Positions 51,794-62,358 of a stretch of DNA of 64,000 nucleotides are shown in pieces. A program made the translations under genes and the position numbers. The notes below the pieces were generated by a model. That model saw only the letters and a program-made list of their open reading frames with translations, did not search any database and had not been told where the DNA came from. This DNA is from Mycobacterium sp. ITM-2016-00318 (GTDB taxonomy: Bacteria > Actinomycetota > Actinomycetes > Mycobacteriales > Mycobacteriaceae), in the NCBI RefSeq assembly GCF_002968285.2, contig NZ_CP134400.1, forward strand, positions 1,364,001-1,428,000. Reading direction: 5' to 3'. Position 1 is the stretch's first letter; each line of letters starts with the position of its first letter.

Positions 51794-52668
51794 CGAAACC
51801 CGTGAATCTGACCTACAGACTCGTCGATGTCTTCAGCCGGGTTCCCTTCGGTGGCAACAGTCTGCCGGTCTTCTCCGACGCAGCGGACCTGAGCGCAGCG
51901 CAGATGCTGCGGATCACCCAGGAGCTGCGGCACTTCGAGGCGGTCTTCCTGCAACCCACCGACAGGCCGGCCGCCGTTCGAGCCAGGATCTTCGACCTGT
52001 TTTCCGAATTGCCCTTCGCCGGGCATCCGATCATCGGCGCCGCCGCGGTACTGCACCACCGGTCACGGGCGGCGGGCGCGCAGAGCTGGCGCTTCGAGTT
52101 GCCCAGCAAGACAGTCGGAGTCAGCACGGAGTTGGCGGCGGGCCACTACGCGGGCTCGCTGGACCAGGGCTGCCCGGAATTCCTCGGCACCGTCGACGAC
52201 CGAACCCGGATCGCCCGCGCCGTCAACCTGTCGCAGGCGGATCTCGATCCCGACCTGCCGATGGAGGTGGTGAGCACGGGACTGCGCTACCTGATCGTGC
52301 CGGTGCGACCCGGCGCACTGGAAACGGCGCGGATATCTCGCGACATCAGCGACCTGTTGCATGGCTTCGGCGCCCAGTTCGCGGTCTTGTTCGATGAGTC
52401 CGCAGTAGAGGTGCGGCACTGGAACAACGACGGGATCATCGAGGACGTGGCGACCGGAAGCGCCGCCGGAACAATCGGTGCCTACCGCCTGCGCCATGGA
52501 TTAGCCCGCGGCGGAGAGACGTTCACCCTGAACCAAGGTCGCTTCACCGGTCGACCGAGCCTGCTGCGCGTACGTCCGCACGGCAGTCCCGACCATGTCG
52601 AAGCCGTCAGCGTCGGCGGTGATGTCGCCTTCGTCGGACACGGTGTCATCGAAGGTGTGCCGTCGTGA
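51790..52668 (+). CDS. PhzF-family isomerase/epimerase
   Basis: A 292-residue PhzF/DapF-fold protein: YRLVDVFSRVPFGGNSLPVF, a catalytic-type Glu in LRHFEAVFLQP, LPFAGHPIIGAAAVLH, and the C-terminal GSAAGTIGAYRL loop. PhzF isomerises dihydro-hydroxyanthranilate; most relatives have unknown substrates. It is flanked by an arsR and an ornithine cyclodeaminase-like gene with 4-bp overlaps on both sides, so it probably acts on an amino-acid-derived metabolite. No phenazine genes are present. Confidence 0.85.
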   Translation: MTKPVNLTYRLVDVFSRVPFGGNSLPVFSDAADLSAAQMLRITQELRHFEAVFLQPTDRPAAVRARIFDLFSELPFAGHPIIGAAAVLHHRSRAAGAQSWRFELPSKTVGVSTELAAGHYAGSLDQGCPEFLGTVDDRTRIARAVNLSQADLDPDLPMEVVSTGLRYLIVPVRPGALETARISRDISDLLHGFGAQFAVLFDESAVEVRHWNNDGIIEDVATGSAAGTIGAYRLRHGLARGGETFTLNQGRFTGRPSLLRVRPHGSPDHVEAVSVGGDVAFVGHGVIEGVPS

Positions 52669-53636
52669 GTACACGCATGGTCGACGCCGAGACCCTACGC
52701 GCCACAGTGAATTTCGACGATCTTGTGGAGCCGGTTGCGCGGGCCTTCGCCGAGACCAGCGCGGGTCTGGCCGACAACGGTCTGATCGTCATGTTTCCCG
52801 CCGAGCGTCGCGAATCAGGTGATGTCTACGTCAAGACGGGCAGCCTGCGCGGCCACGCCGTCTACATCGTCAAGGTGTCGCCATGGTTCGAAGCGAACCG
52901 CCACGACGGCAAACCTCAGGGCGGATTCGTCGCCGTCTTCGACAGCCGCACTGGACACACGCTCGCCTTATTGCACGACGAGCATTACCTGTCCGACATC
53001 CGAACCGCCGCTGCAGGAGCGGTTGCCGCGCGACTGCTCGCGCCACCGACCGTCGACAGCGTCGCGGTGCTCGGCGCGGGCGTGCAGGCCTATTGGCAGC
53101 CGTTGGCGCTTTACGGCGAGCGGCCTTTCGCACGGCTGTCGATCTGGGCTCGCAGCATGCCGAAAGCCGAAGCGCTCAAGGCACGGCTGAGCGGCGCTCT
53201 GCCCGACGTCGAGATCCACTGCGTGACCGATATCGAGAGCACCGTGCGCAACGCCGACGTTCTGATCACCGCAACGCAGGCGCGCGAACCACTGGTGGAG
53301 GGGCAGTGGCTGCGCGACGGCGCGCACATCACCGCGGTCGGCGCGGACGACCCAACCAAATGCGAACTGGACGCGACGGCGCTGCGGCGCGCGAAGGTCT
53401 TCGTCGACGCCCGCGATACCGCAGAGGTCAACGGCGACATCCACCGGGCGATCCGCGCCGGCCGATACTCCATCGACGAAATCTCCGGCGAGCTCGGCGA
53501 GGTGATATCGGGGCGGGCCGCGGGACGCACGGCTGACGACGACATCACCGTGGCCAAGCTGGTCGGGATCGGCGCGCAGGACCTCGTTGCGGCCGAGGTG
53601 GCGCTGGCGCAAATGGCCGCCCGTCAACCTCAGTAG
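52665..53636 (+). CDS. Ornithine cyclodeaminase / mu-crystallin family protein
   Basis: A 323-residue OCD-family protein: an N-terminal substrate domain with VYVKTGSLRGHAVYIVKV and KPQGGFVAVFDSRTGHTLALL, then a Rossmann domain with AVLGAGVQAYWQPLAL and ITATQAREPLV. Relatives are NAD(P)-dependent ornithine cyclodeaminases, ketimine reductases, alanine dehydrogenases or SbnB-type siderophore enzymes; which applies is not clear. GTG 52665 (ATG 52677 possible). Third gene of the arsR operon. Confidence 0.85.
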   Translation: MSTRMVDAETLRATVNFDDLVEPVARAFAETSAGLADNGLIVMFPAERRESGDVYVKTGSLRGHAVYIVKVSPWFEANRHDGKPQGGFVAVFDSRTGHTLALLHDEHYLSDIRTAAAGAVAARLLAPPTVDSVAVLGAGVQAYWQPLALYGERPFARLSIWARSMPKAEALKARLSGALPDVEIHCVTDIESTVRNADVLITATQAREPLVEGQWLRDGAHITAVGADDPTKCELDATALRRAKVFVDARDTAEVNGDIHRAIRAGRYSIDEISGELGEVISGRAAGRTADDDITVAKLVGIGAQDLVAAEVALAQMAARQPQ

Positions 53637-53671
53637 GCCGTCGTGTCAGCCCTCTCCGCGACACTGGCGGG

Positions 53672-54304
53672 GTGCTCGACCTGGTTCTTCCGCTGGAGTG
53701 CGGCGGCTGCGGGTGCCCACGCACCCGCTGGTGTCCGGCGTGTGCGCACCAACTCCGGGTGCGCGCCGACGAACCACACGTCATCACTCCGCGCGTTGAC
53801 CCCGGCGTTCCCGTCTTCTCACTCGGTCGGTACGCCGGCCCGCGCCGCACCGCGATCGTGGCGGTCAAGGAACACGGCCGCACCGACCTGGTCGGTCCGC
53901 TCGGCACCGCGTTGCGCGGCGGGTTGCGACAGCTGCTGGCCTGGGGAGTACTGAACGCGCCGCTGGCCGTCGTCCCGGCGCCCACCCGCCGCTCTGCGGC
54001 CCGCAGGCGTGGTGGCGACCCCGTCACCCGGATCGCGCTGGCCGCCACGTCGGGCGGTCGAGGCGTTACCGTCGTGCAGGCGCTGCGGATGAAAGCCCTG
54101 GTGAGAGACTCGGTCGGACTGTCCGGCGCGGCGAGACAGCGAAACGTCGCGGGCCGTGTCGCGTTGACGGCGAACGTGCCCAACGGGGATCTCGTGCTCG
54201 TCGACGACATCGTCACCACCGGCGCCACCGCCTCCGAAGCGGTGCGTGTCCTGCAAACATCCGGCACCGGGGTGGTTGCCGTCCTCGCGCTCGCCAACGC
54301 CTGA
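53672..54304 (+). CDS. comFC: ComF-family phosphoribosyltransferase-like protein
   Basis: A 210-residue ComFC-type protein: N-terminal zinc-ribbon-like cysteines (CGGCGC, CPAC), and the PRPP-binding motif LVLVDDIVTTGATASEA. In other bacteria ComFC aids uptake of transforming DNA; the role in mycobacteria is unproven. GTG start. 35 bp after the OCD gene. In M. tuberculosis (Rv3242c) it lies near lpqB, which shows the 49.5-53.6 kb block to be an insertion relative to that order. Confidence 0.85.
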   Translation: MLDLVLPLECGGCGCPRTRWCPACAHQLRVRADEPHVITPRVDPGVPVFSLGRYAGPRRTAIVAVKEHGRTDLVGPLGTALRGGLRQLLAWGVLNAPLAVVPAPTRRSAARRRGGDPVTRIALAATSGGRGVTVVQALRMKALVRDSVGLSGAARQRNVAGRVALTANVPNGDLVLVDDIVTTGATASEAVRVLQTSGTGVVAVLALANA

Positions 54305-54611
54305 GCAGAGGCGTTCGCGAGGCAGTGACGGAGCGGCCAATTTCGGTTGCATCAAACCCGCGTGAAGAACTGAAAACAGGTAGGCCAAATTAGTGGCACT
54401 AGTAGGTGAACACGGACTACCTTGGGGCCAACATCCGTGAACACCACACGGCGGCGCTCAACACGACGCGCCATCCATCGCCGAGCGGTAGGAGGTGACT
54501 CATCGACACCTCGTACCGGCGAGCGGCGACATAACGAGGCCCCTCCGGTGCAGTTCTGCCAGGTAGGCACGCAGCGCGCGTGCGACGCGAAAGAGAAACG
54601 AGTCGCCAAGC
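54305..54611. promoter_or_regulatory. Upstream region of hpf
   Basis: This 307-bp gap has lower GC near 54360-54410. It includes the short inverted repeat TAGTG-G-CACTA (54391-54401). No gene is supported; a 77-codon rightward frame is Arg/Thr-rich and looks random. Stress-sigma promoter elements were sought and no strong match was found. The long leader suggests post-transcriptional control of hpf. Confidence 0.4.
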
Positions 54612-55283
54612 ATGTCAATCCGTTCCATGGAAACCGACCGCTCGATGATCGTTGAGGATGAGACGTCCGCGCCCGCGCCAAGCGCCGAGGTCGTCGTCAA
54701 GGGCCGCAACGTCGAGATCCCCGACCACTTCCGCACCTACGTCTCAGAGAAACTCTCTCGCCTCGAGCGGTTTGACCGCAGCATCTACCTCTTCGATGTC
54801 GAACTCGACCATGAGCGCAACCGGCGCCAACGCAAGAACTGTCAGCACGTGGAGATCACCGCGCGAGGCCGCGGTCCGGTGGTGCGGGGCGAGGCCTGCG
54901 CCGACAGCTTCTACGCCGCCCTCGAATCGGCGGTCTGCAAACTCGAGAACCGGCTGCGGCGAGCCAAGGATCGGCGCAAGGTGCACTACGGGGACAAGAC
55001 CCCGGTGTCACTCGCCGAGGCGACCAAGATCTCAGCGCCGGAAGCCTTCGCCCCCACGAACGGGGAGCCGGCCATCCCGCATGACGGTGTCGAGGTGCAC
55101 GAACCCGGCCAGGTGGTGCGCACCAAGGAGCACCCGGCCACGCCGATGACCGTCGACGATGCGCTCTACGAGATGGAACTGGTCGGGCACGACTTCTTCC
55201 TGTTCCATGACAAGGAGAGCGACAAGCCGTGTGTCGTCTACCGCAGGCACGCCTACGACTACGGGCTGATTCGCCTGTCCTGA
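54612..55283 (+). CDS. hpf: Long ribosome hibernation promoting factor
   Basis: A 223-residue long-form HPF: N-terminal ribosome-binding domain at about 25-125 (VVKGRNVEIPDHFRTYVSEKL, HVEITARGRGPVVRGEACADSFYAALESAVCKLENRLRR) and a C-terminal dimerisation domain (ALYEMELVGHDFFLFHDKESDKPCVVYRRHAYDYGLIRL). It inactivates and pairs 70S ribosomes in stationary phase. A short low-complexity N terminus precedes the fold. Equivalent to Rv3241c; secA1 follows. Confidence 0.92.
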   Translation: MSIRSMETDRSMIVEDETSAPAPSAEVVVKGRNVEIPDHFRTYVSEKLSRLERFDRSIYLFDVELDHERNRRQRKNCQHVEITARGRGPVVRGEACADSFYAALESAVCKLENRLRRAKDRRKVHYGDKTPVSLAEATKISAPEAFAPTNGEPAIPHDGVEVHEPGQVVRTKEHPATPMTVDDALYEMELVGHDFFLFHDKESDKPCVVYRRHAYDYGLIRLS

Positions 55284-55326
55284 ACCCTCAGCTCTGGCTT
55301 TCGACCAGCCACTTCGGCGTGTCACC

Positions 55327-55332
55327 TAGGAT
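55327..55332 (+). promoter_or_regulatory. secA1: Candidate -10 of secA1
   Basis: TAGGAT lies 52 nt before the secA1 GTG; a weak TTCGAC is 21 bp further upstream. AGGGGAAA just before the start is the ribosome binding site. Confidence 0.35.
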
Positions 55333-55384
55333 GGACGCCGTCTGATACGCGACGGGATCCATCAACCCACAGGGGAAACAAGCC

Positions 55385-58182
<2,798 letters not shown>

Positions 58183-58204
<22 letters not shown>

Positions 58205-58263
58205 TCGGACGACGATCAAGCGGCGAGGCACGAGCCGCGTTGAGAAGGCCGGCAAGAAGGGCT
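58183..58263 (+). repeat. 20-bp direct repeat at the secA1 3' end
   Basis: GAAGGCCGGCAAGAAGGGCT occurs at 58183-58202 (encoding the terminal KAGKKG) and again at 58244-58263, in a different frame, just after the stop. Both copies are followed by a stop codon (TAG, TGA). No hairpin with a T-run is seen. Confidence 0.85.
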
Positions 58264-58274
58264 GAGCCCGAGCG

Positions 58275-58781
58275 TCATCCAATCTGCAGGGCCACCACGT
58301 GCCAGCGCCCCTCGGTGGCCTCGATGCGGCCCGCGATGGCGCGGACGCGTTCGCCGCGGGTGTAGGTCGCGAACACCTCCGCGGCGCTGGCCTGCTGCGG
58401 ATCGCCCTCGTCGACAGCCGCGGTGCGCAGTCGCACCCGCTGCAGCACCGCCGCCTTGTCGGGTCCTGCGGTGCGGGTGAGGGTGAAGACCATGTCGAGA
58501 AGCGGCGGCGTCAGCATCGGACGCAGCTGCGCGATCGGCCTGCGTCGATCGATCACCTCCAGCACCCGGCGCAGTGCCGCGTCGGTGAACTTTCCCGCCT
58601 CTGCGGGAAGCGCAACGCCTGCGGTGCGTTCGACGGCTCGCAACTGTCGCCGGGGCGGCCGGTGCAGAGCCGCTGGGGTCGGCGACGGGCACGGAACCGC
58701 CGCGTCGAAGGGCGGGGGCTCGTAGTCGACGATGCGCGTGGTCAGGGCGCCGGTCGGGAAGGGGATGCGCGATACGGTCAA
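58275..58781 (-). CDS. DUF6459 (Rv3235-like) protein
   Basis: A 168-residue Ala/Arg/Pro-rich protein. The core AALRRVLEVIDRRRPIAQLRPMLTPPLLDMVFTL and VRLRTAAVDEGDPQQASAAEVFATYTRGERVRAIAGRIE matches the Rv3235 family. The start is TTG 58781 with GGAGAGG about 5 nt upstream. Convergent with secA1 and divergent from the WS/DGAT gene, an arrangement kept from M. tuberculosis (Rv3235 by Rv3234c). Function unknown. Confidence 0.8.
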   Translation of the reverse strand: MTVSRIPFPTGALTTRIVDYEPPPFDAAVPCPSPTPAALHRPPRRQLRAVERTAGVALPAEAGKFTDAALRRVLEVIDRRRPIAQLRPMLTPPLLDMVFTLTRTAGPDKAAVLQRVRLRTAAVDEGDPQQASAAEVFATYTRGERVRAIAGRIEATEGRWHVVALQIG

Positions 58782-58967
58782 CGGACCTCTCCAGCAATCG
58801 GTCAGGCGGAAAGTGGCGTCTGCTGGAGAGGAACAGACACGTCCATGATCCCATGGTTCACGGGCCCGACACGCACCCGTGATGCGGTTCGACAGAATCG
58901 GCGGCTACCGTGTCGGGGGTTCGATGAGAGTCGACGTCAAGACCTAGGGGAGGGGTGGCGCCGCAAA

Positions 58968-60377
58968 ATGGTGACCAGGTTGTCGGCGGCTGATGCGTCG
59001 TTCTTCGGCCTGGAGAACTCGTCGACGCCGATGTACGTCTCGTCGCTGTCGATTCTCCGCAAGCCGCGCAACGGGCTGAGCTATGAGACCCTGCTCGAGA
59101 CGGTCGAGCAGCGCCTGCCGCAGATTCCGCGTTACCGGCAGAAGGTGCGCGAGGTAACCCTCGGGCTGGCCAGGCCGGTGTGGATCGACGACCGCGACTT
59201 CGACATCACCTACCACATCCGCAGGTCGGCGCTGCCGTCTCCGGGCAGCGACGCTCAGCTGCACGAGCTGGTGGCGCGGTTGGGGTCGCGGGCGCTGGAC
59301 AAGACGCGACCGCTGTGGGAGATGTACCTTGTCGAGGGGCTGGCCGGAAACCGGCTGGCGATCTACACCAAATCGCATCAGGCGCTGGTCAACGGCATGA
59401 CCGCTGTCGAGATCGGCCACGTGATCGCCGATCGCACGCAGAAGCCGCCCACGTTCGGCGAGGACATCTGGATTCCGGCCCGAGAGCCCGGCGACGCACA
59501 ACTGGTGATGGGGGCCCTCGGGGAATGGATCGCGCGACCCGGCGCGCAGCTGTCCGCCGTGCGGTCGGCGGTCACCGAGGTGGCCACCAATTCCGGACAG
59601 CTGCTCGAGGTGGGTCGCCGGTTCACCGCCGCCGCGAGGACCTTCGCGCGGGGTGCGGCACCGTCCAGCCCGCTGAACACGAAGGTGTCGCGCAACCGCC
59701 GGTTCACTGTGGCCCGCGCAAAGCTGGAGGACTACCGCAACCTACGGGCTCGCTACGACTGCGACGTCAACGACGTCGTCCTGGCGGTGATCGCGGGAGC
59801 GCTGCGCAACTGGCTGCTGTCTCGAGGGGAGCCGGTCGCGCCGACGACCACGGTGCGGGCGATGGCGCCGATGTCGGTCTATCCGGACGAGGAACTGGAC
59901 TCGTCGGGACCCGGCCAGGCGATCAGCGAGGTGGCGCCCTTCCTTCTGGATCTGCCGGTGGGGGAGGGCAACGCGGTTGTGCGGCTATCGCAGATCGCTC
60001 ACATGACCGAGTCGCACCCGACGGCCAGGAGCCTCGTCGATGCGAGGACCATCGTCACGCTGTCGGGCTTCGCGCCACCAACGTTGCACGCCATGGGAAT
60101 TCGGGTCGCCACCACGTTCCCGGCCAGACAGTTCAACCTGTTGATCACCAACGTCCCGGGTGCTCAGAAGCAGATGTACATCGCGGGCACCAAGCTGCTG
60201 GAGACGTATGCGGTGCCACCGCTGCTGGACAGCCAGGTGCTGGCGATCGGCGTCACGTCCTACAACGGGATGCTGTATTTCGGCATCAACGCCGACCGCG
60301 ACGCAATGAGCGATGTCGACGTCCTGCCTGCCCTGCTGCGGGAAGCTCTCGACGAATTGCTGGAAGCCGCTCAGTAA
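58968..60377 (+). CDS. WS/DGAT-family acyltransferase with altered active site
   Basis: A 469-residue wax ester synthase/diacylglycerol acyltransferase-like protein: N-terminal LSAADASFFGLE, DFDITYHIRRSALP, RPLWEMYLVEGL, and the C-terminal NVPGAQKQMYIAGTKLLETYAVPPLLDSQVLAIGVTSYNGMLYFG. The catalytic HHxxxDG is replaced by HQALVNG at 137-143, so the second His and the Asp are lost. In M. tuberculosis the counterpart is split into Rv3234c (tgs3) and Rv3233c; here it is one gene. ATG 58968 begins the family N terminus. Acyl transfer is uncertain. Confidence 0.85.
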   Translation: MVTRLSAADASFFGLENSSTPMYVSSLSILRKPRNGLSYETLLETVEQRLPQIPRYRQKVREVTLGLARPVWIDDRDFDITYHIRRSALPSPGSDAQLHELVARLGSRALDKTRPLWEMYLVEGLAGNRLAIYTKSHQALVNGMTAVEIGHVIADRTQKPPTFGEDIWIPAREPGDAQLVMGALGEWIARPGAQLSAVRSAVTEVATNSGQLLEVGRRFTAAARTFARGAAPSSPLNTKVSRNRRFTVARAKLEDYRNLRARYDCDVNDVVLAVIAGALRNWLLSRGEPVAPTTTVRAMAPMSVYPDEELDSSGPGQAISEVAPFLLDLPVGEGNAVVRLSQIAHMTESHPTARSLVDARTIVTLSGFAPPTLHAMGIRVATTFPARQFNLLITNVPGAQKQMYIAGTKLLETYAVPPLLDSQVLAIGVTSYNGMLYFGINADRDAMSDVDVLPALLREALDELLEAAQ

Positions 60378-60385
60378 CACGATCG

Positions 60386-60538
60386 TTGGGTTTCCAGGGC
60401 TTGACGCGCACCGACCCGCTGATGGGTCGGCGCCGGTATGCCGCCGAGGCGGTGGACAGCGCGGTGGTGCACGGTGTGAGTGCGCACGGCGATGACTACA
60501 TGATCTCCGTCGAGAGGGATCCCGACTCCGACCGCTAA
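60386..60538 (+). CDS. Possible small protein
   Basis: A 50-codon frame (TTG 60386, or 38 codons from ATG 60422) between the WS/DGAT and DUF6912 genes: MGRRRYAAEAVDSAVVHGVSAHGDDYMISVE. The composition is protein-like, but no family is recognised and an antisense frame overlaps. Low confidence. Confidence 0.3.
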   Translation: MGFQGLTRTDPLMGRRRYAAEAVDSAVVHGVSAHGDDYMISVERDPDSDR

Positions 60539-60547
60539 CCTCGCCTC

Positions 60548-61084
60548 GTGCGTGTCTATGTGCCTGCGACCCTGGCAATGCTGTCCAAGCTCGTCGCCGA
60601 CCGTTCGGTCAGCCCCGTCAACGGCACGGCGTTCGCGGTGACCCCTGCGCTGCGCGAGTCGTACTCCGAGGGCGACGACGACGAACTGAACGAGGTGGCG
60701 TTGCGCGAGGCGGCGCTGGCGTCGGTGCGGCTGCTGGCGGGCGCTGCCGACGAGGGATCTGCCCCTGATGTCGCCGGCCAAGCGGATTCGGCTGCCCTCC
60801 CGGTCCGACGCGCGGTGCTGGTCGCCGAGGTCGACGACGTGACAGTCCGGCCGGACCTCGATGACGCCGTGGTGCGGCTGTCCGGACCGGTCAACTACGA
60901 CCAGGTGGTGGCGGCCTATGTCGACAATCAGGCCGCTGAGACGGCGGTACTGGCCGCGGTCGACGCGGTCGACGCCGCGGATCTGGGGGATGAGGACGCC
61001 GAACTGACCGTCGGGGATGCTCAAGATCACGATCTGGCGTGGTATGCCACGCAGGAACTGCCGTTTCTGCTGGATCTGCTGTAA
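60548..61084 (+). CDS. DUF6912 (Rv3231c-like) protein
   Basis: A 178-residue actinobacterial protein beginning [16 protein letters not shown], acidic in its second half ([36 protein letters not shown]). No catalytic motif is seen. GTG start. Adjacent to the reductase gene but separated from it by a regulated promoter. Equivalent to Rv3231c; function unknown. Confidence 0.8.
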   Translation: MRVYVPATLAMLSKLVADRSVSPVNGTAFAVTPALRESYSEGDDDELNEVALREAALASVRLLAGAADEGSAPDVAGQADSAALPVRRAVLVAEVDDVTVRPDLDDAVVRLSGPVNYDQVVAAYVDNQAAETAVLAAVDAVDAADLGDEDAELTVGDAQDHDLAWYATQELPFLLDLL

Positions 61085-61103
61085 TTCCGACTGGATACGG
61101 GAG

Positions 61104-61126
61104 CGTAGGTTACGGTACCGTAGGTT
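61104..61126 (+). promoter_or_regulatory. Operator/promoter of the ferredoxin reductase gene
   Basis: Half-site CGTAGGTTAC at 61104-61113 and CGTAGGTT at 61119-61126, 15 bp apart, flank the palindrome TACGGTACCGTA (61111-61122). TACCGT (61116-61121) is 6 nt before the GTG at 61128, so a leaderless mRNA is likely and the operator would cover its -10. The same 15-bp-period repeats occur before desA3. Confidence 0.65.
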
Positions 61127-61127
61127 C

Positions 61128-62264
61128 GTGGCCAAGAACACCATCAAAATCTCGGCCAATGTCGCCGACACCATGCGCCCGAAGATCGCCGGGGCCAAGG
61201 AGCGACCGGGCTGGCACGCCCTGCGCACCATCGCCGGACGCATCACTACCCCGCTGTTGCCCGACGACTACCTGAAGCTCGCCAACCCGCTGTGGTCGGC
61301 TCGTGAGCTGCGAGGTCGGGTGCTCGAGGTCCGCCGCGAGACCGAGGACTCCGCGACCTTGGTCATCAAGCCCGGCTGGGGCTTCTCCTTCGACTATCGG
61401 CCAGGTCAGTACGTCGGCATCGGACTGCTGATGGACGGGAGATGGCGATGGAGGTCGTACTCGCTCACCTCGAGCCCGGTCAAAGGCGCTCGCATCATCA
61501 CGATCACTGTCAAGGCGATGCCCGAGGGCTTCCTGTCGACGCACCTCGTCGGCGGGGTGGAACCTGGCACGATCGTGCGACTGGCCGCACCGCAGGGCAA
61601 TTTCGTCATGCCCGACCCGGCACCGGCATCCGTGCTGTTCCTCACCGGCGGTTCCGGCATCACCCCGGTGATGTCGATGCTGCGCACGCTGTCGCGTCGC
61701 GATCAGATCGCCGACATCGTTCACTTGCACTCCGCGCCAACGGAATCCGGCCTCCTCTTCGCGACCGAACTTGCCGAGCTACAGCGCAGCCATCCGGGTT
61801 ACCGGCTGCGCACCCGCCTGACACGCGAGCACGGCCGCCTCGACCTGTCGCGGCTTGACGACGAGGTGCCGGACTGGCGCGATCGCCATACCTGGGCATG
61901 CGGCCCGGAGGGAATGCTGACCGCCGCCGAGCTCGCGTGGTCTGCGGCGGGTGTCGCCCACCGTTTGCATCAGGAGCGGTTTGCGGCGACGAGGGCCGCC
62001 GTGCACGGGCAGGGCGGAACGGTGGAATTCGCCAGAAGCGGGAAGTCGGTCACAGTGGACGCCGCAACGCCGCTCATGGAAGCCGGAGAGAACGCCGGGA
62101 TCCGGATGCCGTTCGGCTGCCGGATGGGCATCTGCCAGTCCTGCGTCGTCGGACTGCTCGACGGGCACGTGCGGGACCTGCGGTCAGGCGTCGAACACGA
62201 GCCCGGCAGCCGGGTACAGACATGCATTTCCGCAGCTTCCGGCGATTGTGTGCTTGATGCCTGA
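61128..62264 (+). CDS. Ferredoxin reductase / oxidoreductase partner of DesA3
   Basis: A 378-residue protein with FAD domain ([21 protein letters not shown]), NAD(P) domain ([26 protein letters not shown]) and a C-terminal plant-type [2Fe-2S] domain with Cys331, Cys336, Cys339 and Cys366. The homologue Rv3230c gives NADPH electrons to DesA3 in stearoyl-CoA desaturation. GTG 61128 matches the leaderless promoter; upstream codons lie in the DUF6912 gene. Shares an operator type with desA3. Confidence 0.92.
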   Translation: MAKNTIKISANVADTMRPKIAGAKERPGWHALRTIAGRITTPLLPDDYLKLANPLWSARELRGRVLEVRRETEDSATLVIKPGWGFSFDYRPGQYVGIGLLMDGRWRWRSYSLTSSPVKGARIITITVKAMPEGFLSTHLVGGVEPGTIVRLAAPQGNFVMPDPAPASVLFLTGGSGITPVMSMLRTLSRRDQIADIVHLHSAPTESGLLFATELAELQRSHPGYRLRTRLTREHGRLDLSRLDDEVPDWRDRHTWACGPEGMLTAAELAWSAAGVAHRLHQERFAATRAAVHGQGGTVEFARSGKSVTVDAATPLMEAGENAGIRMPFGCRMGICQSCVVGLLDGHVRDLRSGVEHEPGSRVQTCISAASGDCVLDA

Positions 62265-62294
62265 CGGCGCGAGGTGCAGGACACCAGAGATTTA

Positions 62295-62340
62295 CTGACT
62301 GGTAACCTACGAAGCCGTAGGTTACGGTAGCGTAGGTCAC
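62295..62340 (+). promoter_or_regulatory. Operator/promoter of desA3
   Basis: A perfect inverted repeat, GTAACCTACG (62302-62311) and CGTAGGTTAC (62316-62325) around AAGC, lies between CTGACT (-35, 62295-62300) and TAGGTT (-10, 62318-62323, 17-bp spacer). A third half-site CGTAGGTCAC is at 62331-62340, 15 bp from the second. A strong ribosome binding site AAGGAAGGA follows. Confidence 0.7.
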
Positions 62341-62358
62341 GAAGGAAGGAGTTGAACG

